DNA of 64,000 nt from Blepharisma stoltei. Lineage: Eukaryota; Ciliophora; Heterotrichea; Heterotrichida; Blepharismidae. Numbering within the stretch: the stretch's first letter is position 1; each line of letters starts with the position of its first letter. Of the stretch, positions 22,294 through 34,751 are shown piece by piece. The position numbers and the translations under genes were made by a program. Below the pieces are notes generated by a model that ran no database searches, was not told where the DNA came from, and saw only the letters and a program-made list of their open reading frames with translations. The DNA lies in NCBI GenBank assembly GCA_914767885.1, contig CAJZBQ010000009.1, positions 1-64,000 on the forward strand, read 5' to 3'.

Positions 22294-22992
22294 TTTTCCC
22301 CCCCTTTAAATTGGAACTAAAAATTTTGTTCCAATTTAAAAGGGGGGTTAATTATTTTTTTTTAAAAAAAAATATCAATATAAAAATTTTTATAAAAACA
22401 AAAATTATATATATATAAAAATTTAAAAAAAATAAATTCAAAAACATATCGAATTAGATCAATAAATTTGTTTAATAAAATGCTATTTACTCTTTATCCT
22501 TTAAAACAAAGCAAGATATAACTAAACTTTTATTATTAGCTAATACGCCAATATTAATTGGTATCAAAATTATTTACACAAAAATTTATTATTTTTATTG
22601 ATAAAAAAAATTAAAAAAAAAAATTTAGAAAATTTATCGATCAAAGTGCTAATTTTGTTTAAATAAGATGCTATTTATACTCTATTCTTTAAAATAAAGC
22701 AAGAAATAAGTAAATTTTTTAATTTTATAAAGAATTCCTATTGAATTTATATCAAAACTATCCAAATAAAAAATATCATTTTTATTAAAAAAAAAAAAAA
22801 TTTTTTTTTTAAAATTTAGCAATTAAGGATAATAAATTTATTTAAATAAGATACTCTTTATACTTTTTTCTTTAAAAAAGAGCAAGATATAACTAAATTT
22901 TTAATTTTAGTTAAGAGGAAAACATTTAACTTATATCAAAACTTTTTAGATAAAAATTATATTTTGTTCCAATTTAAAGGGGGGGGGAGTCA
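22294..22992. mobile_element. C-rich MITE of a second type (TTTAAATTGGAAC motif)
   Basis: Left end CCCCCCCTTTAAATTGGAAC, a short loop, then the reverse motif GTTCCAATTTAAAAGGGGGG, about 600 bp of AT-rich body, and a right end TTTTGTTCCAATTTAAAGG plus G-run. The left terminal hairpin and the C-rich tip copy the design of family A, but the 13-bp motif is different. The body holds three tandem, diverged repeats of about 200 bp (each with an 'aaaataaagcaagatataactaaa'-like line near 22500, 22690 and 22870). Confidence 0.75.
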
Positions 22993-23234
22993 AAGGAAAT
23001 AATTTATTTGAGAATATTCTCCATTTTGCCCTGAGTCAATAAATCCATTTCAAAGCATTTCAATTTCTCCTCGCTCTGTAGAAAATTTATAAAAAGCTAT
23101 ATATTTAAGAATATGCTATATTATGATTTCATACGATTCAGGAATTGGCTTTCAGGATATTAAAGTCTTGAGAGATAAATGGATTCAGGTTTCATTTCAG
23201 TTTGAATTTTGGTATAGGACGAATGCTAGTATCT

Positions 23235-23435
23235 CAAATTCGTATTATTTTTAAGTATTGCTGAACCAGTTGTCATATTGGAATCGGAGATTGCAAAAGA
23301 TAGATTGTTTCCACTGAAATAATCTGATAAGTATAGCTCATAAGATTCTCCTTCCGTTAACTAATTTGATCCGAGTTCCCTTTGTATCATAATTGAATGT
23401 ACAGCGGAAAAGAGAAATAAACAGCTTACCAGCAT
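23235..23435 (-). pseudogene. 5' fragment of a paralog of the large membrane protein
   Basis: Reads MLVSCLFLFSAVHS (signal peptide), then 'QRELGSN', a TAG stop, 'LTEGESYELYLSDYFSGNN', 'LSFAISDSNMTTGSAIL'. This parallels the start of the intact gene at 27851 ('KELGSLYLTEGEEYELPLSDYFSGDN'). The rest of the gene is absent, so it is a truncated duplicate. Confidence 0.75.
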
Positions 23436-23618
23436 TTAATTATTTCAACAGTTAAAGTTTAATTACTTCGAAAGACAGTGCAATAGAAACGAAATTGTTT
23501 TCTATGAGTTTTCTAGATGCTAGAAAAATATTTGTGATTTTTTACAGATCATTAAATGCATTGCATTATTTATACAAATGCTATTACTATTCATTATAAA
23601 ATAATATTAATTCTTATT

Positions 23619-26600
23619 TTATGCCTTCAATGCTTTTTCATCAAAATATGCTTGAACTATTTTATGCTTTGGCCCGATTCTTTTAGCGAAGTTTAAGCTT
23701 GCTGCAAAAACAGCTAAAATGACAATAAGAATTAAAAATCTTACCAGTCAATAGGTAAAATCTAATAAATTGCTTTGAACTAAAGTCCCTGAATCTATTT
23801 CACGTGTAAAATAAATGGTCGAAGAATTAGCAACACTATTCATATTTTCTGCAGTAATTGTAATGCTGAAATTCTCAGTTCCCCATTCGCTTATTATTTC
23901 ATTATACTGAGTTTTGTTCATATTTGGAAATATTAAAGAATTTTGATTTATCTTGAGTCTTTTATATGCAAAACTAGAATAGAAAATTGCAGAAATTTCA
24001 TTTTCAGTGATAAATTTTGCTTTTAGCATCATCGGAGCAAAACTAGTGAGAGAGAGATAAACATTAGGGTAGAGATTCGAATTGCTTTGAGATTTTGTAT
24101 CAAAAATTGTGAGAAATAAGGATTTATAATTGAATGTGTGGGCTGCAAAATATCGATTATCCATTGAACATATAATAGGACTATGTGCTCCAATATAGGC
24201 ACCTTCTGATCATTTCAAAATATTATAATCAGAGCCTTTTTCAAAATAAATATAGTCTTTTATCTTATAAGACACTATTGTTGAAATAGATGAAGAAAGA
24301 TATAAAATATCTCCACAAAGACCAAATGCAATGAAATAGTTATGAATATTTAGATAGGGGAGCTCCCCTACCAAATGACTTCTTTGGTTATTATTAGTTT
24401 CTAAAACTCTAATTCCATAATTTTTGTCTGCTAGATATCAGTAAGAAGTTTGAGAATTTTTTACCTTGTAATCAAGTGACACAGGGGAAAAAGATGGAAC
24501 ATCTAATGAAAAGAAATTTATAGTTTCTAAAAGCTGAATGGTTATAAGATTTTCAATTCATTTTCCTCTAAATCTTAAAACATCATTATAATCAAAAAAG
24601 TTATTATCACCCATTGCAACCATTAGCTCAAAGTCTATTTCAGTTAGTGGGGCAATTTTAAAGCATCATGGTCCTGCAGCAACACTGAATAAACTATAAT
24701 TTGTAATTTTTAAGCTAATAAAATCGATTTCCCACAAAATAAGTGCATTTTCGAGAGCAAATTCTTTCACTGTTTCCACAAAAAGATTATCACTTGCAGT
24801 CTGATAATTGCAAGATGCAACTATTAATGCCAAATTTTTAATTGTATGTGGAAAGGATTCAACTAAAGAGCAAGTCAAGCTCTTGAGATTAGTATGCTCA
24901 GAAATATTCAAAAATTTTTCTTCATCATTAAAGCCTGTTGAATTCACAAAAAGAAAACCATTTTCACTGGCTATCAAAGCTATTTCTGTGCTGGGAAGAA
25001 TTATATGGTCTTTCATTCAATTATTTTTTGCTTGATGCTCTCCTACAACTTCTACTCTTTTCGGTATGAAAGCTGGCAAAATTTCTGATTTTTCATCATT
25101 AATATTAATTCCATTGATATTTAAGCTCATATTTAAATATTGTCCATGAAATGAGCTGCTTAAATCTACCTCAAATCTATTATTATAAGGTAAATTCTCA
25201 TGGATAACTAATTTTTCATTTTCTATTCATGGGAAGCCCCCATCAGCGTGCAACAATAATGAAAAATTGGCTTCCATTTTTTCATGAGCATTATATGCTA
25301 TTACTGAAAAACTTTCTTGATAGATTGAGCTCTGTAGACTATCAATGTCATCAGCAATTATGCTAATTTTATAAACATAAGGGAAAAAATCTTTATTTGG
25401 AAGTGAGCTCTTGTATATTTCAATAAGTTTTGCATCTGGATTATAATTGGTAATCAATAACTCATACCAACAATTTAAGCCTCTAGAAATGATTCCTGGG
25501 CTTTGGATTTCAAATGAATAGACTAATGCATCATGTGACAATTGACTTGGATTGTATACATAAAAAATTGCACCTATTTGTATAAAAATAATGGATTGAT
25601 GCACAAAAGCATTTGTAAGTGGTCCCACTGCTTTAAAAAATATAGTTTTTTCAAGTTGAAAAAGATAATTATAAATTTCAGCTTTGTCTTCATAAATAAG
25701 CCCCATTTTTCCTTCTTCTAGCATCAAAATTTTAAATATTCCTCTCGTTCTTAATGCGAATTTAATTGAGTTTTGCCTCTCAAACATTTTGATAACGAAT
25801 ACTCCAAAATTTCTGTCAAGTATATAAATAAAACCATTATCCTTGTTTTGAAAAGCATCAGCTATTTCTAACTTAAAATTAATTTGATCCATAATCTCAG
25901 TTAAAGAAAACATTTTTTTTCAAAACCCGCTCCAATTATAAATATTAATTGTTTCATTATTTCCACATAGTAGTCAGCTATTATAGAAATCTAAAAACAT
26001 GCAATCAATCTCTGATTCCATTTCTTCTACTAAATTCAATGTTTGCTCATCAGATAAAAGGGTTGATATAAGAAATCTATTTTTATTTGGACTTGAATAA
26101 ACCACATAATATCCATTATTTTCCAACATTTTTATTGGGTTGGCTATATTTAAAGTGAATCTGAAATATTTGGTTCTTTCTAAGTCAATTTTATTATCAT
26201 AAAAATAATAAAATACTGAGTCAGAAACTAGAAAATTTTGAAGACCATCAGGAGAGGTAAAGCTTTCTTCTAATTCTAGCCTGGTTATATTAGAAATTTC
26301 ATATTTGAATTTTTCTGAATGTGGGAAAATAAACTCATATGTAAGATTTGGCCCTGAAAAATAAGTGGAAGGAAAGAATAATAGCATTGAGTTTTTCTCA
26401 CTTATTTGTAAATCTATAGGCTCAGGCACTTTTAATCGCCCCTCTTCTAGTGCCAAAATCTTATCAGAATTTTTTGGAATTGAAATGACGTTTAAAATAT
26501 CTGATATTTCTTGGCTATCATCGTCTTTTGCTGTAACCTTGACATAAAATAAGTCTCCTACTATTTTTAGTTTCCATTCTTTTAAATTAATTCTATAAGC

Positions 26601-27851
26601 TTTAAGTCCCTCTTCTTCAAATATTTGGAAGTAATATGAATTTTTTTCTCTATCACAAAGTATGCGTGGGATGTTTCTATCACCCTGACTATCTAAAGTT
26701 TTCAAATTAATTTTATAAGCGGCTTCGACTTGATTTTCTTTAGATATAGAAAATATCGACAATATTCCACTAGCTGATTGAAGGAAATAGTAGTTTTGAA
26801 ATTCGTATCCCTGGATTCATATATCTTTTTCTGGATTTTTCGAAAATCTTCTTAACCCTAGCTTTCCACCCGCTCTTTCAATTATTATGATTCCTGAGCT
26901 AGCTGCTATTATCATTTTTCCTAAATCTATAAATTCCATTGAATAAAGTTCTCCGAAATAACTTAAATTTATGTTTAATTCTTCTTCAAAAATTTCTAAT
27001 GGCCAGGTTTTATAAAAAGAAATAACACCATAATTTGAATCTAAAATGTATATATGTTGAGAAGCTGTTAAGATACTTTTTACAGAAAGGGAACTGCTCA
27101 TAGATGCTATTTTCTCATAATTTGAAATAGCTTGCACTAAAATTGGCTCATGAAAATTACTTATTTCATAAATATACAAAACATTAGGAATGCTTGAATT
27201 TTTATGAAATTCGCAATAGATGGGAAAATACCTATGCATAGCTCCATATTCCATTAGAATTTTTGAAGCGTAGGTAATTTCATTTAAATTTAACTTTTCA
27301 GGGTCGTGGAAAATATATCCATCCTGCATTTTAATCATATAGATATCATTTCTTCATAAGCCATTGCTTTCTTGCTGTTTTATTAATACAGCCAGATAAT
27401 TGTCACCATGATTAGCTTTCACTGGCGCAACTGCTTGAATTTGAGAGTTTTTGTGCTCTGTGCTTAGAGTTGTACTTCAAATAAGCTTGGTTTCTTCTGT
27501 TAACGCCAAAAATTTATAAACAGCTAAATAATTTTGACTGAATCCCGCAATAACTTGAAAATTTACATCTTGCCATATTATAGCAGGCTGAGCATCCCAA
27601 GAGGGCCAAAATTTCTCTAGCTTTTCATATGGAGTCGTAGATAAATGATGAAAATCGCATTGGTTTTCTATTCTTGCAGAGCTATTAGTCATGTTGGTGT
27701 CTCCTATTGAAAATGATAAGTTGTCTCCAGAAAAGTAGTCTGATAAAGGAAGTTCATATTCCTCACCTTCTGTTAAATAAAGACTCCCTAATTCTTTGAG
27801 TAGATTTAACGAGCTCACGAAAGTTACGAGAATAAAAGACCTGATTAGCAT
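23619..27851 (-). CDS. Large type I membrane/secreted protein, unknown function (1410 aa)
   Basis: One continuous frame once TGA is Trp (at least 15 TGA codons). An N-terminal signal peptide (MLIRSFILVTFVSSLNLL) is followed by 'LTEGEEYELPLSDYFSGDNLSFSI', which looks like a cadherin/dystroglycan-type beta-sandwich start. The long middle carries spaced motifs of the form Y.LD.NYGV..., for example 'IYILDSNYGVISF' (about residue 268), 'IYILDRNFGVFVI' (about 670) and 'YWYLADKNYGIRVLE' (about 1140), suggesting repeated propeller-like units. A single hydrophobic helix near the C-terminus (WLVRFLILIVILAVFAASL) precedes a short basic tail ending at TAA 23619. Probably a surface protein; no IES or intron needed. 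A broken paralog lies just downstream. Confidence 0.8.
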
Positions 27852-28573
27852 TTATTAAATTAAAGTCCAGGAATGTGGTGATTTAAATGTTAATCAAATG
27901 GTGAATAATTTCAAAGAAAACGCTTTCTCTTAAATGTGCTTAGAACATTGGAGTTTTTTTTTTCCTTAACAATTTTAACAAGCAGCTAAACTAGATAGCT
28001 TTAAATTTATGAGATATGCTAATTTATTGTTTTGGAAAAGCCAGAAATTACAGAAAGTTCTCATATGCAGTTATGAAAACCTGTATATAAACCCCAAAAA
28101 TTACAGAAAGATCTCATATGCAATTATGAAAACCTGTGCATAAAAGGAGCTTATCACACTAAAATAATAATTATTTGATGCATATTAGTGACTATTATAA
28201 TTTTTTACGTATAGCCTTAATGTATCATTTTATAAGAAAAATTTGTCCACTAAGACAAGAAATCTTGAACACCAGAAAAAATTAAAATTCAAATCAGACT
28301 TAAATCCTATAAGAAATGAAAAATTCATATCCGACTCAAATCTCTCATCATCTTCCCTTATTAAATTTATTATTAATTTCATTTGCATTTAAGAATATGA
28401 TTCTTTGACAGAAAAATTCCAATGATTTATTTTCTCTATGTTTTTTTTAAGGCATTTTTAGTTTTTTTAATTTATGCATCTTCCGAAATAAGATATGTTT
28501 TCCTATATTTATCTCATATAAATTGATCAAGCTATTCTTTTATGCATACTAAATTTACATATAGCACATAAAT
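27852..28573. other. Intergenic with a short tandem duplication
   Basis: Between two divergent genes, so it should hold both promoters. At 28035-28141 a roughly 55-bp unit (AAATTACAGAAAG.TCTCATATGCA.TTATGAAAACCTGT) occurs twice in tandem. No gene seen. Confidence 0.6.
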
Positions 28574-30085
28574 ATGAAATTAAGCCAAATATTCGATAAC
28601 AAAGTTGACCAAAATGAAATTAAATCAAAGTACCTATGGAATATCAATCAGAATGGGTCTAAGAAAATCATGCTCAGGGTTAGTTTATCTAAATTTAAAA
28701 TTGACTCTTCATGAAAATCTTCATCATGCCCAATTGGAACTCTAAATTGCATTGCTCTTCCCAATAATAGATCTTTCGGTATGATTATTGAAGAAGAAAA
28801 CGGCATCCAATACCTATTTATAGCAGATAAGTATTTCAACCTCAAAATCATAGAAACTCCCATAAAAGTCACATTTGATCCACGATGTTTTATCTCTTGC
28901 TATAGACTGAGAGCTCTTTGGCTGGCTTCCCAATCATTTGTGACAGGAAAAAGGATAGTTTAGACCAGTTTATTTGGTAAAACCAATTCCTTTACTTCTT
29001 ATTTAAGAAACGGAGAAGCTTCCTGCAGACTGCTTTTCAGATTTCTAATAGCTTAAATATCGATCTGCTGCTTGCGTGCCAGTCCGAAAATGATCTTAAT
29101 ATGTTTCACTTGTCACGGACAAGGACTTGCACTCGCCGCACAAGAAGCTTTTAATGCAGCCTCTACTATTGCGCTAGGGAATATCCGATTCTCTTAGCGA
29201 TAACTTTTGGCCTTACTTTTGTCCCTTTGTCAAATCAGACAAAATATCAACTCACGATATAACCCTGATCTGGATTAGAGAATGCGGCTGGCTGAATCTG
29301 ACACTGCGCTTAAAAAACTGGCAAATACACGTTTCCAAGCTCTACTCTCCCTTTAGCAAGTTCACTTGGTTTCCCCGGCCACAGATGCTAATGGGGCAGT
29401 TTGGCTCACAACATCATTTCAATGTATATCAAACAATTCCCCAAATGGCAGAAACTCATATCAAATTAGCTAACCCAACTTAAGTTAATTCAACTAGCTC
29501 CCCTTTTCCATTATAAAAGATCAAAAAGCTCAAGCAAAAAGAGCACTCAGGCGATATTACGATAATTCAATATTTATTTTTGAGAACTATTTTAATTTAC
29601 ACCAAGAACTTGGAAAGGCTAATCTTGCCAAGCGATATTTTATTTCACAGAATAAATGAATTTTACTTACAAAATTCCCTGAAATATATCCAACTACTTG
29701 CATTGGATTAAACGAAAAAATTATTCTCTCTGATGATACAACTGGGATATGGGTGTATGATATCATATTAGATTCTTATAGCTATCATATTCCTATAAAA
29801 ACTAATAATAATTCAGCTGAACAAATATTTATTAAAGCTTCAGAAAAACTTTATATGATAATTCGTTCAGGTATTAACGAGATTTATTGCTGCGAAGATC
29901 CTCTATCAGAATGACACTTTGTAAGCAGTTTTAATGATAAAATATTTAGAAGATCACTCATACCTCGTGTTTATTATAAAGATTCAATTTACTTTCTTAC
30001 AGGACTAACTTTATATGAATTTTCACTAAAAAATTTTGAGTCTAAAAAAGTCAAAAAATTAATTAAAGAAGCATTTTTGACGTAA
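28574..30085 (+). CDS. Subtelomeric family protein, copy 13 (one 654-bp IES)
   Basis: MKLSQIFDNKVDQNEIKSKYLW, 'IALPNNRSFGMII', 'YLFIADKYFNLKIIETPIK', 'FISCY', then the insert, then 'YDNSIFIFENYF', 'AKRYFISQNKW', 'GLNEKIILSDDTTGIWVYDIILDSYS', 'IYCCEDPLSEW', 'YYKDSIYFLTGLTLYEFSLKNFESK', TAA. TA-to-TA removal of 28901-29554 gives a clean 285-aa frame with 'SCYYDNSIF' at the joint, matching 'SCFYDDSIF' of the family. Function unknown. Confidence 0.8.
28901..29554. mobile_element. Putative IES (654 bp) with TIRs in copy 13
   Basis: TA-bounded, a multiple of 3. The ends are inverted repeats of about 24 bp: TATAGACTGAGAGCTCTTTG on the left against TATCGCCTGAGTGCTCTTTT read from the right. The inside is GC-richer than the flanks and shows no protein frame, so it is a MITE-like element. 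Confidence 0.8.
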
Positions 30086-30104
30086 ATAATATAATAATAT
30101 AAAT

Positions 30105-31436
30105 ATGCGGCTCAGTCATATTTTTGATAAAAAAGTTGACCAAAACGAAATTGAATCAAAATACCTTTGAAATCTCCACAATAACGCAATAACGAAAATT
30201 ATACATAGAATAAATCTCATTACATTCAAAATCGACTATTCTCTAGTATTCACAGAATATGATTCAATTTTGAGCTGCACAGCGATCCCAAATAATCAAA
30301 TTTATGGGATGAAGGTTAAAAAGTTTAGCAAATATCACCAATATCTCTACTTATCTGATGAGAATTTCAACATTAAAGAAATCGAAACCCCTATAAAACA
30401 CCCTTCAATTCGCCATTATTTCGTCTCTTGCTTTTATGACGATAGAAATAGAATGGCGATGCCACTGATCCGTCCTCTCCTTGAATGTTTCGAGTTTGGG
30501 GACATTGCTGCAGCCTGAAGCTAAACCGAGCAGGAAATGGAGTTTACAGGCACTGGGCATTTGTGTTCCAGTTGGGTTTTGCCTCTCTCATCCAACAATG
30601 AAGATTTTGTGTCTTCCAGATAGCATTTGGGAAGAAAGGCTTTTTACCCTAGAGACCACTAGTTCCGACGACGAAGACATAGCTGGTACCGATACTAACT
30701 AGAGAGTTTATCCCTAGCTCGAACTCTAGTCACTCAAGCAACAGCTGCCAAGCATACTCCAAGGTTCGAGGCAACATTAAGAACCAGGTTGAAAACCGAG
30801 GAGAGCTATCCCTTGTGGAATACCGATATCCAGGGAATTTCGCGAGCAGCTGAGCGAGTCTCCTACGAAGACTTGTCTCGGGTGAGACATAAAGAAGCCC
30901 CAATCTATAATTAATATTAATCCTAATCCTTTTACGACGATTCTATTTTTATTTTTGAGAGTGAGTATAATTTTGGCCTAGGAGACAACAAAGTCCATAA
31001 GGCCAGTAGATTTTTAATTTCCAAAAATCAGTGGGTTCATTTAACAAATTTTCCTTTTGACTTTCTTACTTCATGCACTGGACTCAACCAAAAAATAATT
31101 ATTTCTACAGATCAGCCTGGGCTATGGATATATGATATTTGTTTAGATTCTTATACTCATCATCTTCCAATAGCAGATATCAATGTAACTGTTGAGCACA
31201 AATTTATTAAATTCTCTGGTAGGCTTTATATGATAATGCTTTCTCAGGTTAGCAAAGTTTATTCTTGTGAAGATCCTTTGTCAGAGTGAAAATTTGAGTG
31301 TGATTTCAAAGACCAAATATTTGGTCAAGAAATTTTCCCTCATGTTTTTTATGAAGGATCTATTTATTATCTTAGAGGAGCAACCTTGTATGAATTTTCT
31401 CTCTCAAAATTTGAATCAAAAGAAGTGAAGACTTAA
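30105..31436 (+). CDS. Subtelomeric family protein, copy 14 (split by a SINE)
   Basis: MRLSHIFDKKVDQNEIESKYLW, 'AIPNNQIYGMKV', 'YLYLSDENFNIKEIETPIK', 'FVSCFYDD', [SINE], 'FYDDSIFIFESEY', 'SRFLISKNQW', 'GLNQKIIISTDQPGLWIYDICLDSY', 'IKFSGRLYMI', 'VYSCEDPLSEW', 'YEGSIYYLRGATLYEFSLSKFESK', TAA 31434. The SINE made a 12-bp target duplication, so taking out 498 bp (one duplication plus the SINE) restores an intact 277-aa frame. A TA lies inside the duplicated target (30435 and 30933), so IES-type excision could do this exactly. It follows copy 13 by 20 bp. Confidence 0.75.
30444..30929 (+). mobile_element. SINE-like retroelement (family A) with 12-bp target duplication
   Basis: A 486-bp GC-rich element between TTTTATGACGAT (30432) and TTTTACGACGAT (30930). 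It ends with ATTAATATTAATCCTAATCC. It shares most of its length with 33105-33570 (for example GAAGAAAGGCTTTTTACC, AGAGACCACTAGTTC, GGAGAGCTATC). A stretch CAAGGTTCGAGGC resembles a pol III B box, which is only suggestive. Short frames inside are not genes. Confidence 0.85.
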
Positions 31437-33104
31437 TTAAATACTCATAATCTTTAAGATTAGTTAAGTAAATGTAAATCTATATATGTGATTTTGCATA
31501 GAGTACAAAAAGGAAAGCTATACATTGAATTAACTTATAAAAACAAATTTATAAATATTCAAATAATAATCGGGTTTTTTTAAATTTTAAAAGAATTGAT
31601 ATAATGCTTTTATATAGCCCAGCCAAGATATATACGAAATAACAAAAACAGTTAACTCCTCCTACAAAACCTGGAAAAAATCCCCATCTAAGCACTGCAG
31701 AATATGTGTAGTTTGATACCCAAAATTTGCAAACAGTCACTACTATAAGCTCCTCATTATGCCTGAACGAAAACGAAGAATTAGCCCCTAAATTTACTTT
31801 TGCGACTTAATCCCCTTCAAAAAAATCATTTCAAGCCAAATAGCGTGAATTATTGGGAGAGCAAACTGTTTCAGTTAACAAAATCGGATGATTTAGTCTG
31901 CCTTCATTAATCCCAAGCACCCAGAATTAATAATCAAAAACATGCTCTTGAGTATGGAAATCCTGCAGAATGTATTTCAAAAGGAGAGCGAATACTCAAT
32001 TTATAAATTTAGCTCCAGAGATTCCACACTCTACAAGAATTTTTGGACTTCTTTACTTGTTTTTGTTGAGAAACAATGCCCCTAAATGTGAGAATGTGAG
32101 CTTCACTGCAGGCTATCCAATTCGACAATTGAAAGAACCTATACCAATAATAATTGGAGTGTCAGTTTGCTAGTAACGCTTGAGATAGACGTCTTTAAGC
32201 TTTGATGAGTATGGCGAACTAGGACTGGAAGACCTTTTAAACCAAAAAAGGGATTTCCATAATAGATTATTAAATCAAAACAGTTATTATAAGCTTGAGC
32301 TGGGTAAGCCTCAGAGAATAGTCCCAATACATTACAGTTTTTTACCGATATAAGCACTAAAATGAATTAGAGAATAAATTCATGCTAGAAACTTTCCCAA
32401 GTGGTTTAATATTGCCATTAAGCATCGCTGAGCCATCACTATCTAGCTCCAAGTTTCCACTTTCCCACGAGGTAAAATCCAAATCTAAGCTCACAGGAAG
32501 CTTAAAATATTATTGATTTCCATTTCTGCATTGGCAAAACTTGCCGCAAATATATAATTAAAATTGTGTTCGAGACTGCATGCCAGGAGGCAATGCCCCG
32601 AGGAGCCATATTTAATTATCTATTAATTATTAAATTAATCTGCACATTGAATATCATATACTTTTATTTGCAAATAATTAGTTATCTATTTAAGGTTTTC
32701 TTTCGGTGCTAATTTCATCTGAATTTTTTTATTTTGTGATTTAAAATGTATTATAATAAAAATGGCAACATTCTTAAGATGCAGATCGCCAATGATACTT
32801 TGCATTTTATGATTATGAGGCTTAGTTTTATTATGAGAATTCTATCACAGAAAATATTAGTAAGCTACTTGAAGGAACTTGTCACACTTAAGGGAATTTG
32901 ATAGGCCTGTGCTTTATCCACTTCAATTCTGAGTTAGCGGCGGAGTCTTTAGTGCTGCATGGCGTTGTTTTCGTTATATACTTAATTTCTGATCAGAATC
33001 TTTGCCTCTATACCGATCAGAACGATCGAGCTCATTTGAGAACATTACCAGATAACCTCTTAGCTGTTTACGTACTTGCTGTACAGTACCCTACACAAAT
33101 AAGA
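31437..33104. other. Long stretch without a convincing gene
   Basis: About 1.7 kb after copy 14. In the TGA=Trp code there are only short frames with no conserved pattern (for example 31970-32173 on +). Base composition varies, 31900-32500 being less AT-rich, so it may contain decayed mobile elements. I see no inverted-repeat ends. Confidence 0.4.
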
Positions 33105-33570
33105 TGACATCACCGACCTATCCTCTCCTTAACCTTTTTCGAGTTTGGTGGCCTTGCTGCGGCCGAAAACCAAGCTGAGCAGGAAATGGGGTCTGCGAGC
33201 ACTGGGCATTTGAGTTTTGCCTCCCTCGTCCAGCAATAAAGACTTTGTACCTTTGCGATAGATATTTGGGAAGAAAGGCTTTTTACCCCTAGAGACCACT
33301 AGTTCTTACGACGAAGGCATAGTTGGTACTGAAAACTGCTAGAGAATTTATCTCTAGCTAAAACTCAAGTCACTCAAACAGTATTCCTCAAGTCTCAAAT
33401 CTGCATACTCCAAGGTTTAAAGAAATCATTAAAAATCAAGCAGAAAGCCGGAGGAGAGCTATCTATGGTGGAAATGCTGGCATACCCAGGGAGATTCGCT
33501 AGCAGCTGAACGAGTCTTCTACGAAAGATTCTTCTCGGATGAGAAGTAGAAAGAGGTAGAGCCCATAATT
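33105..33570 (+). mobile_element. SINE-like retroelement (family A), second copy
   Basis: Diverged copy of the element at 30444-30929 over its full length, ending CATAATTAATGTAATG. No clear target duplication. The block 33571-33900 that follows is also GC-richer and may be another decayed element; no gene seen there. Confidence 0.75.
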
Positions 33571-33932
33571 AATGTAATGTTGTATGATTCCCATCCTCCA
33601 GTTTTCCAGGACCTCCACCTCTATTGTTTCCGGTGGCATGTGAACAGCCCTTTAGAGTATGGGTTTGCTTGCTAAATCTCAACCTTTACTAATTCCGCTC
33701 TACAGATTTATTTTGACCCTCTAGTGGGGCAAAATCCATCTATATAGAGAGGGTCACATGACGTCAAGAAATTTAGAAGTTGCTAATTCATGAGTTGCCG
33801 AAGTCTGCAGCGCTATTTTGAAGTCCATTCTTGTGAAAAAGCAAAAAGGTTGGCCCAGGATTGATATACTTAAACATTGTAGAAGTCCTGGTGTTAGCAG
33901 TCCTGTTATCGACATAAGCTATATACATCAAA

Positions 33933-34751
33933 TTAATATTTAAAATTTTTTAGGGAGAACTCATATAAAGCTGAATTGAGAACAAGAAAATAGAGAGATC
34001 CTTCATAATAGACAAAAGGAGCACGCTCTTTGCATATTATCTTACGTTCCATTTCGCAAACATAGGTTCACTCTGAAAAAGGGTCGTAACAGCAGTAAAT
34101 TCTTGGCACCTTTAAATAGCAAATCACATATATTTTCCCCGAAATTCTTAATAGCATTTTATTCCCCGACTTTCCTAAATCTTTTATCGGGAAATGCTGG
34201 CTATAAGAGTTTAAAAATATATCATAAACCCATATTCCTGGCTTTTTATTGATAAAAATGATTTTTTGGTTAAATCCAACTCATGACTCGGGTAATTCAC
34301 TTGGGAAGTTTGGTACATAAACCCATTTATTTTTTGGAATTAAATATCTTCTAAAGCGATAGGCTCCAGAACTCTGGCTTTTATGAGGATAACTATCAAA
34401 ATAGAATAATGAATTGTCATAAGCACAATGAACAAATCAATATGGCTCAGCTGCTGGGAGGGTATCTATTATTTTAATATTGAAATTTTCATCTGATATA
34501 AATAGATAGCGCAAGCGAGAACTATTTTCTTTAAACATAATTCCAAAGAACTTGTTATTTGAAAGGATTGAGTAATCTATGATAAAAATATTGTTTGATG
34601 AAGAAAGGTTATAAGAAAGATCTATAGTAAGAGCTGATAGGTCAATTCGGTATGTTGCTCTTGTTCATGTCCATTTATTCACGATCCATAGGTATTTTGA
34701 TTCAGCTTCATTTTCATCAATAGCTTTATTAAAAATTTTACTTAACTTCAT
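33933..34751 (-). CDS. Subtelomeric family protein, copy 15, intact, opposite strand
   Basis: A full 272-aa frame on the - strand with TGA=Trp: MKLSKIFNKAIDENEAESKYLW, 'ILSNNKFFGIMFKENSS', 'YLFISDENFNIKIID', 'CAYDNSLFYFDSY', 'RRYLIPKNKW', 'GFNQKIIFINKKPGIWVYDIFLNSYS', 'LLRISGKIYVI', 'IYCCYDPFSEW', 'YYEGSLYFLVLNSALYEFSLKNFKY', TAA at 33933. Among the family genes it is the only clear inverted copy. No insert. The acidic 'YDDSIF' core is changed to 'YDNSLF'. The 485 bp upstream of it (34752-35236) show no gene. Confidence 0.8.

Noticed and set aside
30444-33570. Family A elements as tRNA genes
   Set aside because: A B-box-like GGTTCGAGGC exists in one copy, but no cloverleaf can be folded around it and the second copy lost it.
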